Shown: positions 1 through 9,205, counted from the first letter of the stretch. The stretch: DNA of 64,000 bases from Alphaproteobacteria bacterium (GCA_021296265.1 JAGWAT010000006.1:1840-65839); one strand, 5' to 3'. The notes: a model not told the origin generated them from the letters alone. Program-made: numbers and translations.

Positions 1-111
1 TGGATGGACGAGATGCTCAACGCGCTTGAGCACACCAATTTCTTCGAGAACCGGTCCACGGAGTACTCGCGGGCCGCGACACGCGGTACCTGGGAAGAGG
101 CGTTCGCCTGA
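1..111 (+). CDS. C-terminal end of an unidentified protein (cut by window edge)
   Basis: The first 37 codons form an open frame from the left edge to a TGA at 109-111, ending in residues GTWEEAFA. Codon choice is like the neighbouring genes, with G or C in most third positions, so it is probably the tail of a real gene. The next gene lies on the opposite strand and ends 14 bases later, so this is a convergent junction. The fragment carries no motif I recognise and I assign no function. Confidence 0.55.
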   Translation, partial: WMDEMLNALEHTNFFENRSTEYSRAATRGTWEEAFA

Positions 112-124
112 CCCGAATTCTCCG

Positions 125-1345
125 CTAACCGACGGCCCGCAAGGTCGTTTCCCCGCGCTGATCTGTCTGCAGGCTTGCCAGTGCCGCCGCCGTACCGCCG
201 CTTCGATGGGGAATGCCTGCATCCCCCAGGGCGAGTTCGGTTGCGCCTAGCGTGCCCAGGATCATCGCCTCGCTCAAGGCCCCCAGGTGACCGATTCGAA
301 AACCATTCGTGGCCCAGCGCCCAATGGCCGCCGCCAGCGCAACCCCGTACTGCTCCCGACACAAGGTCCGGAACGCATCGGGCTGCGCGCCTTCGGGCAG
401 CAGGATCGCTGTCACCGTATCGCTGTGCTCAGCGGGGCGCGTGCTGACGAGCTCGAGGTTCCAGGCCGCCACCGCTGCCCGCACGCTCGCCGCCAACCGG
501 CGGTGGCGCGCGAACACCGTCTCCGGCCCCTCCTCAAACAGCATCTCGAGGGCCGCCGCGAGCCCGTACCAGAGGGGGATGGCCGGAGTGGAGATGAAGC
601 CCAAAGACCCGTCCGCCCCGAGGTGCTCGTTCCAGTCCCAGAAAAAGCGCGGGCACCCTCCCGACTTCCGGGCCGCTTCCAGCGCACGATCCGACAGCAC
701 GTTGAACGCAAGCCCGGGTGGCAGCATGAGTCCCTTCTGGCTCCCACCGACACAGACGTCCACCCGCCACGCATCGTGGTAGTAGGGACTGGAAGCAAAG
801 GACGAGATGACATCCGCAATCAACAGTCCGGGGTGCCCGGCGGCGTCCATTGCGGCCCGTACGGCGGGAAGGTCGCTTCGCACCCCCGTCGACGTCTCAT
901 TGTGGACGACGCATACCGCCTTGATCCTCCCGGATGCATCGGCGCGCAGACTCTCCTCGACCCGGTTCGCATCGACCCCGGTACGCCAGTCGCCCGGCAG
1001 ACAATCGACCTCGAGACCCAGCCGCTCCGCCATCTCCTTCCAGCGCTGCGAGAAGAACCCGGTTTCCGCCATGAGCACGCGGTCTCCCGGGGCCAGCGGG
1101 TTGACCAGGGCCGCCTCCCAGGCCCCGTGGCCCGGTGAACTCATCAGCACCACCGGCGACGTCGTGCCCAGCAGCTCCTTTAGCCGGCCGTAGGCCCGTT
1201 CGGCCACGGCCAGGAACTCCGGGCTTCGATGGTCCGCCTGGGGCGCCGCCATTGCGGACATAATCCGCCGAGGGATGTTGGTCGGCCCCGGCGTGTGCAG
1301 GAATTGCCAGCCGGGGCGTCCCGGCCGATCGGTTGGATCAAACAA
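125..1345 (-). CDS. Class V aminotransferase, alanine/serine-glyoxylate aminotransferase type
   Basis: A 406-residue PLP enzyme of fold type I. The N-terminus has the family signature FLHTPGPTNIP (residues 16-26), a mid-chain segment SSPGHGAWEAAL, and the PLP-lysine motif GGSQKGLMLPPGL, in which the lysine forms the Schiff base. Length and motif order fit the alanine-glyoxylate, serine-glyoxylate and related pyruvate aminotransferases. It is expected to move an amino group to glyoxylate or pyruvate in the cytoplasm; the donor cannot be read from sequence. It starts only 10 bases after the stop of the molybdenum hydroxylase upstream, so the two are probably co-transcribed. Confidence 0.88.
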   Translation of the reverse strand: MFDPTDRPGRPGWQFLHTPGPTNIPRRIMSAMAAPQADHRSPEFLAVAERAYGRLKELLGTTSPVVLMSSPGHGAWEAALVNPLAPGDRVLMAETGFFSQRWKEMAERLGLEVDCLPGDWRTGVDANRVEESLRADASGRIKAVCVVHNETSTGVRSDLPAVRAAMDAAGHPGLLIADVISSFASSPYYHDAWRVDVCVGGSQKGLMLPPGLAFNVLSDRALEAARKSGGCPRFFWDWNEHLGADGSLGFISTPAIPLWYGLAAALEMLFEEGPETVFARHRRLAASVRAAVAAWNLELVSTRPAEHSDTVTAILLPEGAQPDAFRTLCREQYGVALAAAIGRWATNGFRIGHLGALSEAMILGTLGATELALGDAGIPHRSGGTAAALASLQTDQRGETTLRAVG

Positions 1346-1355
1346 GGGAATGTTC

Positions 1356-3665
1356 TCAAGCGGCTCGACGAGAGCCAGTATCGATCAGCGACCAGACGCG
1401 CTCCGGCGTTGCCGGCATATCGACATGCTCGACCCCGTAGGGGCGAAGCGCATCGACAAGCGCGTTGATGATAGCCGGTGGAGCACCGATGGCGCCCGCT
1501 TCCCCGGCCCCTTTCATCCCCAGCGCGTTGGTGGTCGATGGAACCGAATTGTAGGTGAAATCGATGTGCGGCGCGTCGTCCGCGCGCGGCATCGCGTAAT
1601 CCATGAAGGAAGCGCTCAGCAACTGGCCCGATTCGGAATCGTACTGCGTGTGCTCGAGCAATGCCTGCCCGAGACCCTGGACAATCCCGCCGTGGACCTG
1701 GCCTTCGAGGAGCAGCGGGTTGATGACCGTCCCGAAGTCGTCCACCACCGTATAGCGGGCTATCCGCAGTGCCCCGGTTTCGGGGTCAACCTCCACTTCG
1801 CACACGTGGGTGCCGTTCGGGAACGTTGCGGCCGGAGGGCTCCACCGGGCGGCTTCCGAGAGGGGGTCGCCGGCCTCAGCGGCGCGCTGGGACGCCTCGC
1901 CGAGGGACACCTCTAGATCGGTGCCAGGTACGGTGAACCGGCCGTCCCGGAACTCAATGTCGTCCGCCGAGGCCTCCAGCTGATCGGCAGCGAGGCTCCG
2001 GCCACGTTCGATCACCTGGATCGCCGCGTCGGACAGCGCCGCGCCGCCGACCGGCACGGACCGGGACCCGCCGGTCCCGCCCCCGAAGCCGATCGTCGCT
2101 GTGTCGCCCTGCACTATATCGACCTCATCGAACGAGAGGCCCAGACGTTCCGACACGATCTGTCGGTACGCCGTCTCGTGGCCCTGGCCGTTGGACTGAG
2201 TGCCGATCAGCACGCGAGCCCGGCCATCGGCGCCGATCTCGATGGTGGCCTCCTCCGGTCCGCCGCCGGAACAGGCCTCGATGTAGCTGGCCATCCCGAT
2301 CCCGCGCAGCCGGCCGTCACGCTCCGTCGCGGCGCGACGCTGTGCGAAGCCGGCCCAATCCGAGCGCTGGATGGCGTCGTCCATGTTCTGGACGAAATTC
2401 CCGGTGTCGTAAGTCTCGCCCATGGGCGTGGTGAACGGCATCTGGTCCGAACGAATGAAATTGCGGCGGCGAATCTCGTCCGGCGCGAGGCCAAGCTCCC
2501 GCGCCGCCTTGTCCACAATCCGCTCCACCACGAACGCGGCCTCGGGACGCCCCGCCCCCCGGTAGGCGTCCACGGGCGGGGTGTTCGTATACACGCCCAG
2601 CACGTTCGCGTACACGGCAGGCGTCTCGTAGCATCCCGAAAGCATGGCCGTTCCGGCCAGTGTCGGCACGAAGATGCCGAAGTTCGAGCACTGGGCACCG
2701 AGGTTCGCGATCGTGCGCACCCGCAGCCCGAGGAACCGCGCATCGGCGTCCAGCGCCAACTCAGCCTGGGTCACGTGGTCGCGGCCATGGGTGTCCGAAA
2801 GAAACGCCTCGGACCGCTCGGAAATCCAGCGGACCGGGCGACCCACGGCCCGGGCGGCGAAGAGCACGTGAATGTACTCCGGGTAGAGGAAGATCTTCAT
2901 CCCGAAACCGCCGCCGACATCCTCTGTGCGCACCTGAACCGTCCCGGCCTCCACGCCCAGGATGCTCGCGAACTGCCCCTGCAGAAGGTGCACGCCCTGT
3001 GATCCGCAGGTAATCGAGAAACCGCTGCTTTCCTCGTAGCTGGCGACCGCAGCGCGACACTCCATCGGGTTCGGGACCAGGCGATTGTTCACCAGATCGA
3101 GCGAAACCACATGCGCCGCTTGCGCAAACGCGGCATCCGTCTTGGCCTCGTCGCCAAGCGACCAGTCGAAGCACAGGTTGCCCGGAATGCCGTCGTGGAT
3201 CTGGGGAGCGCCCTCGGCCAGGGCGCCGGCGGTGTCCGTGACGGCCGGGCGCTCCTCATAGTCGACCTCGACCAGCTCCGCGGCATCGCGCGCCAGGTTC
3301 GCCGTTTCCGCCACCACGACGGCAACGGGTTCCCCCACGTAGTACACCCGCTCGCCCGCCAGCGCCGGGCGGGACGGCACCAGATTGTCCGATCCGTCGC
3401 GATTCTTGCCCACATACAACGGAGGCAGCGGACCGACCCCCGCCTCCGTCAGGTCGCTGGCGGTAAAAACGCCGAGCACACCCTCGGCCTGCGAAGCGGC
3501 CTCGGTGCGAATGGATCGAATATCAGCGCAGGCCATCGGCGAGCGGACGACCTGCAACCAAGCTTGCGCAGGCAGCGAGAGGTCGGCGGTATAACGTCCC
3601 CTGCCGGTCAGGAATCGGGGATCCTCGGCCCGTTCCACGGGCTGGCCGATGCCGAACTGGGCCAT
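1356..3665 (-). CDS. Xanthine dehydrogenase/CO dehydrogenase family molybdopterin-binding subunit (form II CoxL-like)
   Basis: A 769-residue large subunit of the molybdenum hydroxylase family. The N-terminus (GQPVERAEDPRFLTGRGRY) is typical of CoxL-type subunits. GGGFGMK lies at 251-257 and AYRGAGR at 367-373. The latter is the form II active-site loop, not the AYxCSFR loop of true CO dehydrogenase, so CO oxidation is unlikely. The catalytic glutamate motif GAGEAGAIG is near the C-terminus. Known relatives need a FAD subunit and a 2Fe-2S subunit; neither is next to it. It probably hydroxylates or oxidises an organic carbon substrate. It faces away from the cyclophilin-like gene at 3792, with a 126-bp gap that may hold both promoters. 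Confidence 0.88.
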   Translation of the reverse strand: MAQFGIGQPVERAEDPRFLTGRGRYTADLSLPAQAWLQVVRSPMACADIRSIRTEAASQAEGVLGVFTASDLTEAGVGPLPPLYVGKNRDGSDNLVPSRPALAGERVYYVGEPVAVVVAETANLARDAAELVEVDYEERPAVTDTAGALAEGAPQIHDGIPGNLCFDWSLGDEAKTDAAFAQAAHVVSLDLVNNRLVPNPMECRAAVASYEESSGFSITCGSQGVHLLQGQFASILGVEAGTVQVRTEDVGGGFGMKIFLYPEYIHVLFAARAVGRPVRWISERSEAFLSDTHGRDHVTQAELALDADARFLGLRVRTIANLGAQCSNFGIFVPTLAGTAMLSGCYETPAVYANVLGVYTNTPPVDAYRGAGRPEAAFVVERIVDKAARELGLAPDEIRRRNFIRSDQMPFTTPMGETYDTGNFVQNMDDAIQRSDWAGFAQRRAATERDGRLRGIGMASYIEACSGGGPEEATIEIGADGRARVLIGTQSNGQGHETAYRQIVSERLGLSFDEVDIVQGDTATIGFGGGTGGSRSVPVGGAALSDAAIQVIERGRSLAADQLEASADDIEFRDGRFTVPGTDLEVSLGEASQRAAEAGDPLSEAARWSPPAATFPNGTHVCEVEVDPETGALRIARYTVVDDFGTVINPLLLEGQVHGGIVQGLGQALLEHTQYDSESGQLLSASFMDYAMPRADDAPHIDFTYNSVPSTTNALGMKGAGEAGAIGAPPAIINALVDALRPYGVEHVDMPATPERVWSLIDTGSRRAA

Positions 3666-3791
3666 GGAAGCTCCTTCTTGGGGGCGTTCGTCTGCGCCCG
3701 TTCAATGCCGCATGATAAGGGGCGGCAGACTTCGGACAAGGTGTACCAGGCGGTGCACCGGGTGGTCTCGCGTTTCAGGGGGAAACGACTG

Positions 3792-4175
3792 ATGGAACGC
3801 ATCGTGGTCCGGATCAACGCCGTCGAGCTCGAGATGACACCTCGAGACACACCCACCGCCAGAGCGATACTCCGGGAGCTGCCGCAGCAAGCGGTCGCGC
3901 AGACGTGGGGTGAGGAGGTCTATTTCCACGTACCCGTCTCGGCAGCGCTGGAGGCCGACGCGCGCGACGTCGTCGACAAGGGCGAGATCGCGTTCTGGAC
4001 GGGCGGATCGGCAATCGCCATCGGATACGGACGGACGCCGGTTTCGCGCGGCGACGAGATTCGCCTTGTGACCGCCGTCAATGTCTGGGCCGATGCCGTC
4101 GGCGACCCGGCTGACCTACGGGATGTCAGAGACGGGGATCCGGTCTGGATCGGCCGGGCAAGCGAAGTCGATTAG
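3792..4175 (+). CDS. Cyclophilin-like fold protein (TM1367 family)
   Basis: 127 residues. The frame is open further upstream, but the ATG at 3792 starts where family similarity begins. The segment TWGEEVYFHVPV and the following DKGEIAFWTGGSAIAIGYG match the small bacterial cyclophilin-like beta-barrel family. Function in that family is undefined; members often sit beside catabolic genes. Here it is divergent from the molybdenum hydroxylase and ends tail to tail with the MmgE/PrpD gene, the stops overlapping by three bases (4172-4174). Confidence 0.75.
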   Translation: MERIVVRINAVELEMTPRDTPTARAILRELPQQAVAQTWGEEVYFHVPVSAALEADARDVVDKGEIAFWTGGSAIAIGYGRTPVSRGDEIRLVTAVNVWADAVGDPADLRDVRDGDPVWIGRASEVD

Positions 4176-5452
4176 GCCACGGGATCAGCGAGACCGGCCG
4201 GGGACCCGCCGGCGCTGAGTGCCCGCACCTGATTCACCAGCGGTTCCGGATCCACGCCGCCGAGGGCCAGAAGGTCACGCGCCTTTGCCTCCAGCCGATG
4301 TGGCGACAGCGGTGCGTCAGGGTCGCCAAGTGCATGCTTGCGTTCCGCCTCCAGAACGCGGCCATCTTCCAGCACAACGCGGACCGACGCCCCCCAGGCG
4401 CGAGGGTAGGCCTCGTCGTACGGAGAGCCGGACGCCAGCTCGATCTGACTGGCGAGGTCGGCGTGCCGCGCCCGGGCGGTCGTCCCGAAACTGGCAAACA
4501 CGACTTCCTTGTCGATCAGCGCTGCGGCGATGCAGTGCTGCAGGGAGAACTTGGCTTCGTATTCCGTGCTTGGCCGCACGTTGTCGCAAACGTCGACGGC
4601 GGCCCCGTAGGTGCGCGCCTCGACCTTCCGGAACCGGTCCACCTGCGGGGCCAGTTCAAGTGCCGCATCGATGGCAGGATGCGTGTGCCGGCACGACGGC
4701 CAAGGCTTGATCGACGTCCGGTGGAGCTGCCACGGGACTTCTGGAGCCCGCAGCACCGCCTCCGGATCGGCGTCCGGGCAGGCAGCGGCAAAAAAACCGC
4801 GGGATCCTTCGAGAATCGACGGCGCACCCGTGAAACCGTGTGCGGCAAGCTCGGCGGCCACGACGCCAGCTTCCGCAGCCCGGCCAGCGTGGAGGTGTTT
4901 GCTCATCGCTCCGGACGCGATGAACTCCCACAGCCCGGCCGATTGCGTGCCGGCATTGCCCAGCGCGTGCACCATCGCCCGCGGCTCGAGGCCGAGCAGC
5001 GTGCCGGCCGCGTAGGCGGAACCGAACGGTCCGCAGGTCGCCGTGTTGTGCCAGGTTCGGTAATGCGTCGGGCCGACCGCTGCACCAATGCGGCACATGG
5101 CCTCGAACCCCTTCAGGACCGCCGTGAGAAATGCCCGCCCGTCGGCGCGCGTGGAGCCGGCAAGTGCGCACGCCGCCGGGACCACGACGCACCCCGGATG
5201 CGTGACCGATTCGCGGTGCAGGTCGTCGGCTTCGAGGATGTGCGTGAGCGCGCCGAGCCGAAATGCCTCGCGGCCGGCATCGTGCCCCGCGCCCTCCGCC
5301 CACGCCCTGATGATCCTGCCCGGCTCCGTCGACTGGCCTGCACGGGTGTTCGCAAGGGCGTCCAGAACGTAATGGGAAGCCTTCTCGAGGTCTGCCTCGC
5401 TGATCGGCTTGGCCTCGATGAATTGCACGAGTTGCTCGGTCAGGCTGGGCAT
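4172..5452 (-). CDS. MmgE/PrpD family protein (2-methylcitrate dehydratase-like)
   Basis: About 426 residues from the ATG at 5452; the frame extends to 5551 but that would run into the divergent gene at 5544. The sequence shows the PrpD-type all-helical domain: LDALANTRAGQ, then HILEADDLHRESVTHPGCVVVPAACALA and FEAMCRIGAAVGPTHYRTWHN, and a later KPWPSCRHTHPAID motif. Members include 2-methylcitrate dehydratase and cis-aconitate decarboxylase, but most homologues near catabolic genes act on unknown substrates. No prpB or prpC accompanies it, so a propionate role is not supported here. Confidence 0.85.
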   Translation of the reverse strand: MPSLTEQLVQFIEAKPISEADLEKASHYVLDALANTRAGQSTEPGRIIRAWAEGAGHDAGREAFRLGALTHILEADDLHRESVTHPGCVVVPAACALAGSTRADGRAFLTAVLKGFEAMCRIGAAVGPTHYRTWHNTATCGPFGSAYAAGTLLGLEPRAMVHALGNAGTQSAGLWEFIASGAMSKHLHAGRAAEAGVVAAELAAHGFTGAPSILEGSRGFFAAACPDADPEAVLRAPEVPWQLHRTSIKPWPSCRHTHPAIDAALELAPQVDRFRKVEARTYGAAVDVCDNVRPSTEYEAKFSLQHCIAAALIDKEVVFASFGTTARARHADLASQIELASGSPYDEAYPRAWGASVRVVLEDGRVLEAERKHALGDPDAPLSPHRLEAKARDLLALGGVDPEPLVNQVRALSAGGSPAGLADPVA

Positions 5453-5543
5453 GGGCGATGATCCTGGGAGTGCGTCGTGTCGCCACGCGGGGCCAGCCAG
5501 TATATGTTCGGCGACCGGCTCTTCGACAGTGGAGGAAGCACCC

Positions 5544-6131
5544 ATGACCAAGCGGGTGGAGTTCTATTTCGACGTGGGAAGTCCAAGCGGCTACCTCGCC
5601 TGGTCGCAGTTGCCGGCGATCGCCGGCGAGACCGGTGCGGACATCGAGTACTGTCCCGTGCTGCTGGGTGGAATCTTCAAGGCGACAGGCAACACGTCCC
5701 CGGCTGAAGTTCCGGCCAAGGGACGGTACCTATCCCTTGATCTGGCCCGATTTGCCCGTCGCTACGGCGTACCGCTCGTCTACAACAGTGCCTTCCCGAT
5801 CAACACCATCGGCCTGATGCGCGGTGCCGTGGCCGCTCAGCAGGCCGGGCAGCTCGAAGCCTATCTCGACGTCATCTATCCCGCGTTCTGGGCGCATGAC
5901 GTCGATCTGAGCAGACCGGAAGAAGTGGGCCGTTGTCTCCAGGAAGGTGGGCTGGACGCCGAGTTCCTGATGCGCCGCACGCAGGAGGACGAGGTCAAGA
6001 CAGAGCTCAGGGAACGCTCGGATGCCGCCGTGGAACGCGGGCTGTTCGGGATCCCGACGATGTTCGTCGGCGGCGAGATGTTCTTCGGCCAGGACCGTCT
6101 CGAATTGGTCCGGGAAACGCTGGCAGCATGA
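5544..6131 (+). CDS. DsbA-family 2-hydroxychromene-2-carboxylate isomerase
   Basis: 195 residues of the thioredoxin-fold kappa-GST/DsbA family. The N-terminus FYFDVGSPSGYLAW resembles HCCA isomerase (DFxSPxxYL) and lacks a CxxC dithiol, so it is not a disulfide oxidase. The C-terminal segment GIPTMFVGGEMFFGQDRLELV holds the cis-proline loop (GIPT) typical of these glutathione-dependent isomerases. A Shine-Dalgarno sequence GGAGGAA is placed 7 bases before the ATG. It is divergent from the MmgE/PrpD gene, with a 91-bp gap. HCCA isomerases act in naphthalene breakdown, but homologues are widespread and the substrate here is unknown. Confidence 0.85.
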   Translation: MTKRVEFYFDVGSPSGYLAWSQLPAIAGETGADIEYCPVLLGGIFKATGNTSPAEVPAKGRYLSLDLARFARRYGVPLVYNSAFPINTIGLMRGAVAAQQAGQLEAYLDVIYPAFWAHDVDLSRPEEVGRCLQEGGLDAEFLMRRTQEDEVKTELRERSDAAVERGLFGIPTMFVGGEMFFGQDRLELVRETLAA

Positions 6132-6143
6132 GTCCAACCCGGA

Positions 6144-6172
6144 CTTGAACCTATATTGGCCGGACCCCATCT
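6144..6172 (+). promoter_or_regulatory. Sigma-32 (RpoH) type promoter of hspQ
   Basis: CTTGAAC at 6144-6150, a 14-base spacer, then CCCCATCT at 6165-6172. This is close to the heat-shock consensus CTTGAAA-N13-15-CCCCATNT, with one mismatch in the -35 element. It lies 52 bases upstream of the hspQ start, and hspQ is a known heat-shock gene. A short inverted repeat GTACC-TGTC-GGTAC (6193-6206) lies in the predicted leader. Confidence 0.8.
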
Positions 6173-6224
6173 GGTAAAGTGGGAGTAGTTTAGTACCTGT
6201 CGGTACACGCAAAAGGACACGATC

Positions 6225-6563
6225 ATGCAGAAGCCGCTGAACGTGCGCGCGGAGTTCGGGCTCGGCCAAGTGGTCCGGCACCGAATTTATCCTTTTCGCG
6301 GCGTCGTCTTCGACGTAGACCCGGAATTCAACAATACCGAGGAGTGGTATCAGCAGATTCCGGAAGATCTCCGTCCCCGCAAGGATCAGCCATTTTACCA
6401 CTTGTTCGCGGAAAGTGAGGACGGGCCTTACATCGCTTACGTCAGCCAGCAGAATCTGTTGCCGGACACGAGCAGGCAGCCGTGCCTGCATCCGCAGATT
6501 CCTCGACTGTTCGACGGCCCTGAGAAGGGCCGTTACACCCTCAAGGCCGAAAACGTAAACTGA
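6225..6563 (+). CDS. hspQ: Heat shock protein HspQ
   Basis: 112 residues matching HspQ (YccV, hemimethylated-DNA-binding domain fold) over its length: EFGLGQVVRHRIYPFRGVVF at 10-29, FNNTEEWYQQIPEDLRP, the conserved PFYHLF and YVSQQNLLPD. In enterobacteria HspQ is a heat-shock protein and a specificity factor for Lon protease; the sequence fits that family but does not prove the Lon role here. An AAAGGA ribosome site precedes the ATG. It stands alone behind its own sigma-32 type promoter and is followed by 458 bases without a gene, so it is probably monocistronic. Confidence 0.95.
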   Translation: MQKPLNVRAEFGLGQVVRHRIYPFRGVVFDVDPEFNNTEEWYQQIPEDLRPRKDQPFYHLFAESEDGPYIAYVSQQNLLPDTSRQPCLHPQIPRLFDGPEKGRYTLKAENVN

Positions 6564-7021
6564 CACCCCGAACGTCGGGCTTCCGAACAAAGTCGCGTCC
6601 CATCCCCACACCGCGATCGCGTTCCTGATGCTCCGGCCAGATTCCGCCTGACGACAGACGGGCGGGCCTGCCGGCTTCCCGAGTATGGCGCCATTCGCCC
6701 CGTGATCGGGTGCGCGATTCCCGAGTGTCAGGGACGCGTGCAATCGATTGCGGGACAGCACGCGCACCGACGCAGGCATCGTACCGCCCCGGGACATTTG
6801 CACAGCAGTTGCCGGCCCGACACGGCGCAGAGCACGGCGTCAACGCGCCGTGGCATTCGGCGGGCAACATCGCCAAGTCAGGCCCCGCGGGCTAGGATCG
6901 TGACCAAGACGGAAGCGCCCGATCGAGGGTCGCAGTTCCCATCCTAGGAGGTGGCAACCGCTGGATTTGCACGGACATTCCGGGGAATACAATTCGTGTG
7001 CAAGGACAGGAGACGTCGTCG
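6564..7021. other. Intergenic region without a recognised gene
   Basis: 458 bases between hspQ and the response regulator. Open frames on both strands have no motif and look like chance high-GC frames. The right end must carry the promoter of the two-component operon; AGGAGGT at 6946-6952 is too far from the ATG to act as its ribosome site, whereas ACAGGAGA at about 7005-7012 is well placed. Confidence 0.6.
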
Positions 7022-7708
7022 ATGCACATTCTCATCGTAGAAGACGACACGGTTGCGGCGGAATTCTTAGTCAAAGGCCTCTCTGAGCTCGGCCACGTCG
7101 TTGATCACGCCCCGGATGGATTGACCGGCCTGGACCGGGCTCTCGACACGCAGCCCGACGCCCTGATCGTCGATTGCATGTTGCCCGAACTAGATGGACT
7201 CGCCATGGTCCGGCAGCTGCGCGCCAAGAAGATCGATACCCCCGTACTCTTCCTGTCGGCCCTGCGGGAAGTCGACCACCGGGTGCGCGGCCTGGAGGCG
7301 GGCGGCGACGACTACGTGGTCAAACCGTACGCGTTCGCCGAGGTACGAGCCCGGCTGGATGCCCTGGTGAGGCGGCACTCTTCGGAGGTGACTGCTTCGA
7401 CGCTTCGGCTGGCGGATCTCGAACTTGATCGCCTGAAACGTACCGTCCAGCGCGCCGGCAAGCCGATCGAGTTGCAGCCGCGCGAGTTCCGGATGCTGGA
7501 ATTCCTGCTCGAGAACGCCGGCCAGGTTGTCACGCGTACCATGCTCCTGGAGAAAGTCTGGGGCTACCACTTCGAGCCCAGGACGCGCGTCATCGATGTC
7601 CACATCAGCCGCCTGCGCGCGAAGATCGACCGCGGCTTCCCCGAGCCGCTGCTGCAGACCATCCGGGGAGCTGGCTACTCACTCCGTACATCTAGTACGG
7701 CCCACTGA
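7022..7708 (+). CDS. OmpR-family response regulator
   Basis: 228 residues. An N-terminal receiver domain has acidic residues D8/D9, phosphoacceptor D51 in LIVDCMLPELDG, and K101 in YVVKPYAF. A C-terminal winged-helix OmpR/PhoB domain holds LELDRLKRTVQR, LQPREFRMLEFLLEN and VIDVHISRLRAKID. It acts in the cytoplasm as a transcription factor activated by phosphorylation. The ATG at 7022 is preceded by AGGAGA. Its stop overlaps the kinase start (TGATG), so the pair is translationally coupled. The residues resemble copper/heavy-metal-type and QseB-type regulators, but no target operon is adjacent. Confidence 0.93.
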   Translation: MHILIVEDDTVAAEFLVKGLSELGHVVDHAPDGLTGLDRALDTQPDALIVDCMLPELDGLAMVRQLRAKKIDTPVLFLSALREVDHRVRGLEAGGDDYVVKPYAFAEVRARLDALVRRHSSEVTASTLRLADLELDRLKRTVQRAGKPIELQPREFRMLEFLLENAGQVVTRTMLLEKVWGYHFEPRTRVIDVHISRLRAKIDRGFPEPLLQTIRGAGYSLRTSSTAH

Positions 7709-9141
7709 TGGCGGGCGCCGTACCGCCGCTACCGCGCTTCTCGCTCCTGCGCACGGCCGCGGTCCAGCTCACGCTGCTCTACCTGGTGCTGGTGGCCGTC
7801 ACCGGATCAGCCCTGCTTACCCTGGTCCACACCATGTCCGTCGGGTTGCTGAACCGTGAAACCGACGAGAGCATCCAACGCGAACTGCAATTCCTGTCCG
7901 CCCAGCTGCGGCGCAGCGGGCCCAGGACGCTGCGTCACCTCGTTGAAGACCGGAGTTACGGGCAAACGACCAGTCTCTACCTGCTCTCATTCGCGGGTCA
8001 ACCAACCCTGACCACCGGTAATCTCGACTCGTGGCCGGCCGGCGACATCGATCCCGCCGGATGGGTCAATTTCAGCTATTCACTGCCAGAGCGCGGCGGA
8101 CTGCTCGAAACCCGAGCGGCGCGGGCGCAGATCGTACTGCTCCAGCCAGGGCTGCAGATCCTTGTGGGCCGGGATATCCAAGGGCTGCGAATGATCGAAG
8201 GCCGCTTCACCGAATCCTTCCTCTGGGCTGGAGGCATCGTCCTCGTCCTCGGTTTTGCCGGCGGCGCGCTCATCGCCCGCCAAACGTTGTTGCGCGTAAA
8301 CCGGATCAATTCCGCCGCCCGCAATGTGCTGGTAGGCGACCTGACTCAGCGCATTCCGGAGCGGGGATCCGGCGACGAGCTCGACCGCCTGGCCGGTACG
8401 TTCAACATCATGATGGAGCGGATCGAGGGACTGGTGAAGAACCTCCGGGAGGTCACCGACAACATTGCGCACGATCTCCGCACTCCCCTCCACCGCCTCC
8501 GGAGCGGCCTTGAGGCCGCGCTGCTCGACGCCAACGACTTGACCAAGCAGCAGCATGCCCTGGACCGGGCCATCGCCGAGGCGGACCAGCTGATTGAAAC
8601 CTTCAACGGATTGCTGGAGATCGCGCAACTGGAGAGCGGGGTCAAGCCAAAGTTCGAACGGGTGGATCTGGCTCTGCTGGTGCGGGAGTTGGCGGAGATC
8701 TACGAGCCCGTCGCGGACGAATCGGGCCTTGCACTCTTCGTCCACGCGGAAGAAGCGCCGTGTGTGTGTTCCGGGCACCGCACCCTACTTGCGCAGAGTC
8801 TGTCGAACCTGCTGGACAACGCCATCAAGTACAGCTCGCTAGGCGGCAGCATCCGCATTGTCGTCCGCGTCACTCCCGCCGACGGCAGCGAACTCATCAT
8901 CGCCGACGACGGACCCGGTATCCCCGCGTCGGAACGCCGGCGGGTCCTCGACCGGTTTGTCCGTCTCAGCACGAGCCGGGACCTTCCCGGCAGCGGCCTG
9001 GGGCTTTCCCTGGTGGCCGCAGTCGTCCGCCTTCACGACGGGGCCTTGAGCCTGGAGGACAACGGCCCCGGTCTTCGGATTCGGATCCGGCTGCCCGGCA
9101 CCCAACCGGAAAACCGGGTCGGCCGTCAGCTGCCGGGGTAA
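7708..9141 (+). CDS. Sensor histidine kinase (HAMP, HisKA, HATPase)
   Basis: 477 residues. A membrane segment at about 15-40, a periplasmic loop of about 125 residues, a second membrane segment at about 170-190, a HAMP linker to about 245, the H-box NIAHDLRTPLHRLRS with His255 as phosphoacceptor, then the ATPase domain with N-box SLSNLLDNAIKYS, DDGPGIP and GSGLGLSLVAAVVRLH. This is the EnvZ/CusS-like architecture of an inner-membrane kinase that signals to the overlapping upstream response regulator. The periplasmic loop has no recognised ligand motif, so the signal is unknown. Confidence 0.93.
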   Translation: MAGAVPPLPRFSLLRTAAVQLTLLYLVLVAVTGSALLTLVHTMSVGLLNRETDESIQRELQFLSAQLRRSGPRTLRHLVEDRSYGQTTSLYLLSFAGQPTLTTGNLDSWPAGDIDPAGWVNFSYSLPERGGLLETRAARAQIVLLQPGLQILVGRDIQGLRMIEGRFTESFLWAGGIVLVLGFAGGALIARQTLLRVNRINSAARNVLVGDLTQRIPERGSGDELDRLAGTFNIMMERIEGLVKNLREVTDNIAHDLRTPLHRLRSGLEAALLDANDLTKQQHALDRAIAEADQLIETFNGLLEIAQLESGVKPKFERVDLALLVRELAEIYEPVADESGLALFVHAEEAPCVCSGHRTLLAQSLSNLLDNAIKYSSLGGSIRIVVRVTPADGSELIIADDGPGIPASERRRVLDRFVRLSTSRDLPGSGLGLSLVAAVVRLHDGALSLEDNGPGLRIRIRLPGTQPENRVGRQLPG

Positions 9142-9205
9142 GGCCGTTTCCTTCCCCCGGGCTGCAGGTCGAGACGTGTTAGGGTAGATTTCTTCGGCCA
9201 TTGTC

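Noticed and set aside
1356-3665. True CO dehydrogenase
   Set aside because: The active-site loop is AYRGAGR (form II), and the medium and small subunits are not present.
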